Made by a program: the position numbers and the translations under genes. Shown one piece after another: positions 5,861-6,826 of a stretch of 6,826 bases of DNA. Each line of letters starts with the position of its first letter. The stretch's first letter is position 1. The notes under the pieces are model-generated. The model did no database searches and was not told the DNA's origin. It was given only the letters and a program-made list of their open reading frames with translations. The DNA is from an uncultured Dorea sp. (GTDB lineage Bacteria > Bacillota > Clostridia > Lachnospirales > Lachnospiraceae): NCBI GenBank assembly GCA_900543415.1, contig UQRE01000055.1, positions 1 through 6,826 on the forward strand, in the 5' to 3' direction.

Positions 5861-6546
5861 TGAGTAAATTAAGGTATCAAACGTTAAGGGAAAATGTAGC
5901 GAAGGTTATTCGTGAAAAGATTTTAAATAAAGAGTTAAAGCCTGGAATGAGGATCATAGAGCAGAACTTATCGGACGAACTTGAAGTGAGCAGAGGTCCG
6001 ATCAGAGAAGCTTTGCGTCAATTGGAACAGGAAGGTGTTGTTGAATACACAAGAAATGTAGGCTGTTCTGTCAAAGAGATTACGATAAAAGACCTCTATG
6101 AAATCTATCTTCTTAGGTCAACCTATGAAATACTGGCTGTGAAGCTTTGCGGCGGTCAGTTTGAGCAGGAAGATATCGAAAGAATGGAAGAAGTTCTGGA
6201 GCATATGAAGGAACTTAAAAATTATGAAGAGGTCGTAATGTGTGACAATGTACTTCATTCCATATTTGTGGAGAAGGGAGACTTTCAGCGGATTAAAAAA
6301 GTATGGTCTGATCTGGATTACGGAAGTATTGTCAGCTGTTATATTACCGGCTTTGATGAGCAAAAAACGGTAGAGCGTCAGTATGAATTTCATAAGAAAT
6401 TAGTTGAAGCATGTAAGACAAGAGACGTAGAAATCATTTGTGAAGAACTTAGAAATCATTATATGAATTCCGTGAGATATTTTATGGAAGCAGAAGGACT
6501 TCCGGAAGATAGTTTTAACGTAGAAGGGCATTTTTTCGCAAAATAG
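5860..6546 (+). CDS. GntR-family (FadR/FCD subfamily) transcriptional regulator
   Basis: This 228-residue DNA-binding regulator is of typical length for the FadR group. The winged helix-turn-helix spans about residues 8-75, with the signature SRGPIREALRQLEQEGVVEY (recognition helix near 44-56). An all-helical FCD effector domain covers about 78-210. The usual metal/ligand-site residues are recognisable: Asp129 and His133 (CDNVLH), His178 (EFHKKLVEA) and His200 (RNHYMNSVRYF). This suggests a metal-dependent organic or amino-acid ligand. AAGGA at 5848-5852 sets the start. It sits 71 bp after the aminopeptidase on the same strand with no terminator between, so read-through is possible. The perfect palindrome upstream of the transporter is the likeliest local target. 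No strong terminator is seen after it. The effector is unknown. Confidence 0.93.
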   Translation: MSKLRYQTLRENVAKVIREKILNKELKPGMRIIEQNLSDELEVSRGPIREALRQLEQEGVVEYTRNVGCSVKEITIKDLYEIYLLRSTYEILAVKLCGGQFEQEDIERMEEVLEHMKELKNYEEVVMCDNVLHSIFVEKGDFQRIKKVWSDLDYGSIVSCYITGFDEQKTVERQYEFHKKLVEACKTRDVEIICEELRNHYMNSVRYFMEAEGLPEDSFNVEGHFFAK

Positions 6547-6591
6547 CAGGTATGGAAAATCAAAAACTTTTATAAAATCATAGGGAAAACC

Positions 6592-6620
6592 TTGACACAA
6601 AGATAAAATAACGTTATTCT
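6592..6620 (+). promoter_or_regulatory. Promoter of the riboswitch-controlled unit
   Basis: A perfect -35 box TTGACA (6592-6597) and a -10 box TATTCT (6615-6620) have 17-bp spacing. Transcription should start near 6626-6628, just at the 5' edge of the riboswitch P1 helix. A perfect 12-bp palindrome, AATAACGTTATT (6607-6618), overlaps the -10 box and could be an operator. Confidence 0.82.
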
Positions 6621-6628
6621 TTTGAAAT

Positions 6629-6734
6629 ATAAAAGGGAGTAACTTGCGCCAGATATAAGAGATGTCCGGCGTTTACGATGTCGTCAGTACGATGAGTATT
6701 CATCCGTATCGTAATGAAATGGTGAGACTTTTAT
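6629..6734 (+). ncRNA. yybP-ykoY-type manganese riboswitch
   Basis: The RNA opens with AAAAGGGAGTA and closes with GTGAGACTTTT, close to the AAAGGGGAGUA...GCAAGACCUUU ends of the yybP-ykoY (Mn2+) class, and includes the internal GTCGTCA element (6680-6686). The helices are self-consistent. P1 is ATAAAAG (6629-6635) with CTTTTAT (6728-6734). An arm pairs GCGCC (6646-6650) with GGCGT (6668-6672) and GATAT with ATGTC inside. A second arm pairs TTACGAT (6673-6679) with ATCGTAA (6708-6714) and is capped by GATGA/TCATC (6691-6704). This class usually activates Mn2+ efflux genes such as mntP, P-type ATPases or TerC-like proteins. The gene itself is beyond the window. Confidence 0.82.
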
Positions 6735-6770
6735 TGCATAGTAAAGTGTGCAATAGGAGTCTCTTTTTTT
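6724..6770 (+). terminator. Riboswitch expression-platform terminator
   Basis: A 17-bp stem with a few G-T pairs runs from GAGACT (6724-6729) to AGTCTC (6758-6763), with loop 6741-6746, followed by seven T's (6764-6770). Its 5' arm shares 6728-6734 with the 3' strand of riboswitch P1, so the two folds exclude each other. Ligand-bound P1 should prevent termination (an ON switch). Confidence 0.88.
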
Positions 6771-6780
6771 ACTTTATAGG

Positions 6781-6804
6781 AAAGTTCGACTTTCGTCGAA
6801 CTTT
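6781..6804. repeat. Short perfect palindromic hairpin
   Basis: AAAGTTCGAC (6781-6790) and GTCGAACTTT (6795-6804) form a 10-bp stem with a TTTC loop. It lies 10 nt after the riboswitch terminator and is followed by only one further T, so as a + strand terminator it is weak. It may be a copy of a dispersed palindromic repeat or a second leader structure. Whether it recurs elsewhere cannot be seen here. Confidence 0.6.
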
Positions 6805-6826
6805 TGAATGAAAATAGCCCGCACAA

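Noticed and set aside
6547..6591. Terminator after the GntR gene
   Set aside because: The A+T-rich stretch shows no stable stem followed by a T-run, so where the regulator transcript ends is not evident.

Overview
The window looks like chromosomal DNA of an anaerobic, low-to-medium G+C Bacillota, most likely a Lachnospiraceae/Clostridia relative. This rests on strong AGGAGG-type ribosome binding sites, consensus sigma-A promoters, seven tRNA genes without encoded CCA, A+T-rich intergenic DNA with intrinsic terminators, and protein types common in gut Clostridia. The genus cannot be fixed from the sequence alone. All genes read on the + strand.

Layout. (1) 1-71 is a leader with no gene of its own. 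It may be the spacer just after a 23S rRNA gene lying upstream. (2) 72-836 is a seven-gene tRNA cluster: Asp(GTC), Val(TAC), Tyr(GTA), Thr(TGT), initiator fMet(CAT), Phe(GAA), Lys(TTT), closed by an intrinsic terminator at 845-880. A near-exact second copy of the 3' end of tRNA-Tyr sits in the Tyr-Thr spacer. (3) 912-2940 is a single-gene unit: consensus promoter, short leader with a hairpin, glmS, and a terminator. There is no room for a glmS ribozyme. (4) 2942-5788 is a two-gene operon: promoter, a perfect 20-bp palindrome in the leader, a 12-TM APC-family amino acid transporter, and, 3 nt after its stop codon, an M18 metallo-aminopeptidase. (5) 5860-6546 is a GntR/FadR-type (FCD) regulator, the best local candidate for controlling that operon. 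(6) 6592-6770 is a new transcription unit starting with a consensus promoter, a yybP-ykoY-type manganese riboswitch and an overlapping intrinsic terminator. Its coding region lies beyond the window. A further palindromic hairpin follows at 6781-6804.

Working together. GlmS makes glucosamine-6-phosphate for the cell wall. The transporter and aminopeptidase look like a peptide and amino-acid utilisation module: M18 enzymes remove N-terminal residues, classically acidic ones, and the transporter resembles the glutamate/GABA-antiporter-like branch of the APC superfamily. The GntR regulator may act at the 2984-3003 palindrome. The riboswitch predicts a Mn2+ exporter or related metal-homeostasis gene downstream. 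The most interesting items are the riboswitch/terminator pair, the palindrome with the FCD regulator, and the duplicated tRNA-Tyr tail. No wholly new system is evident.
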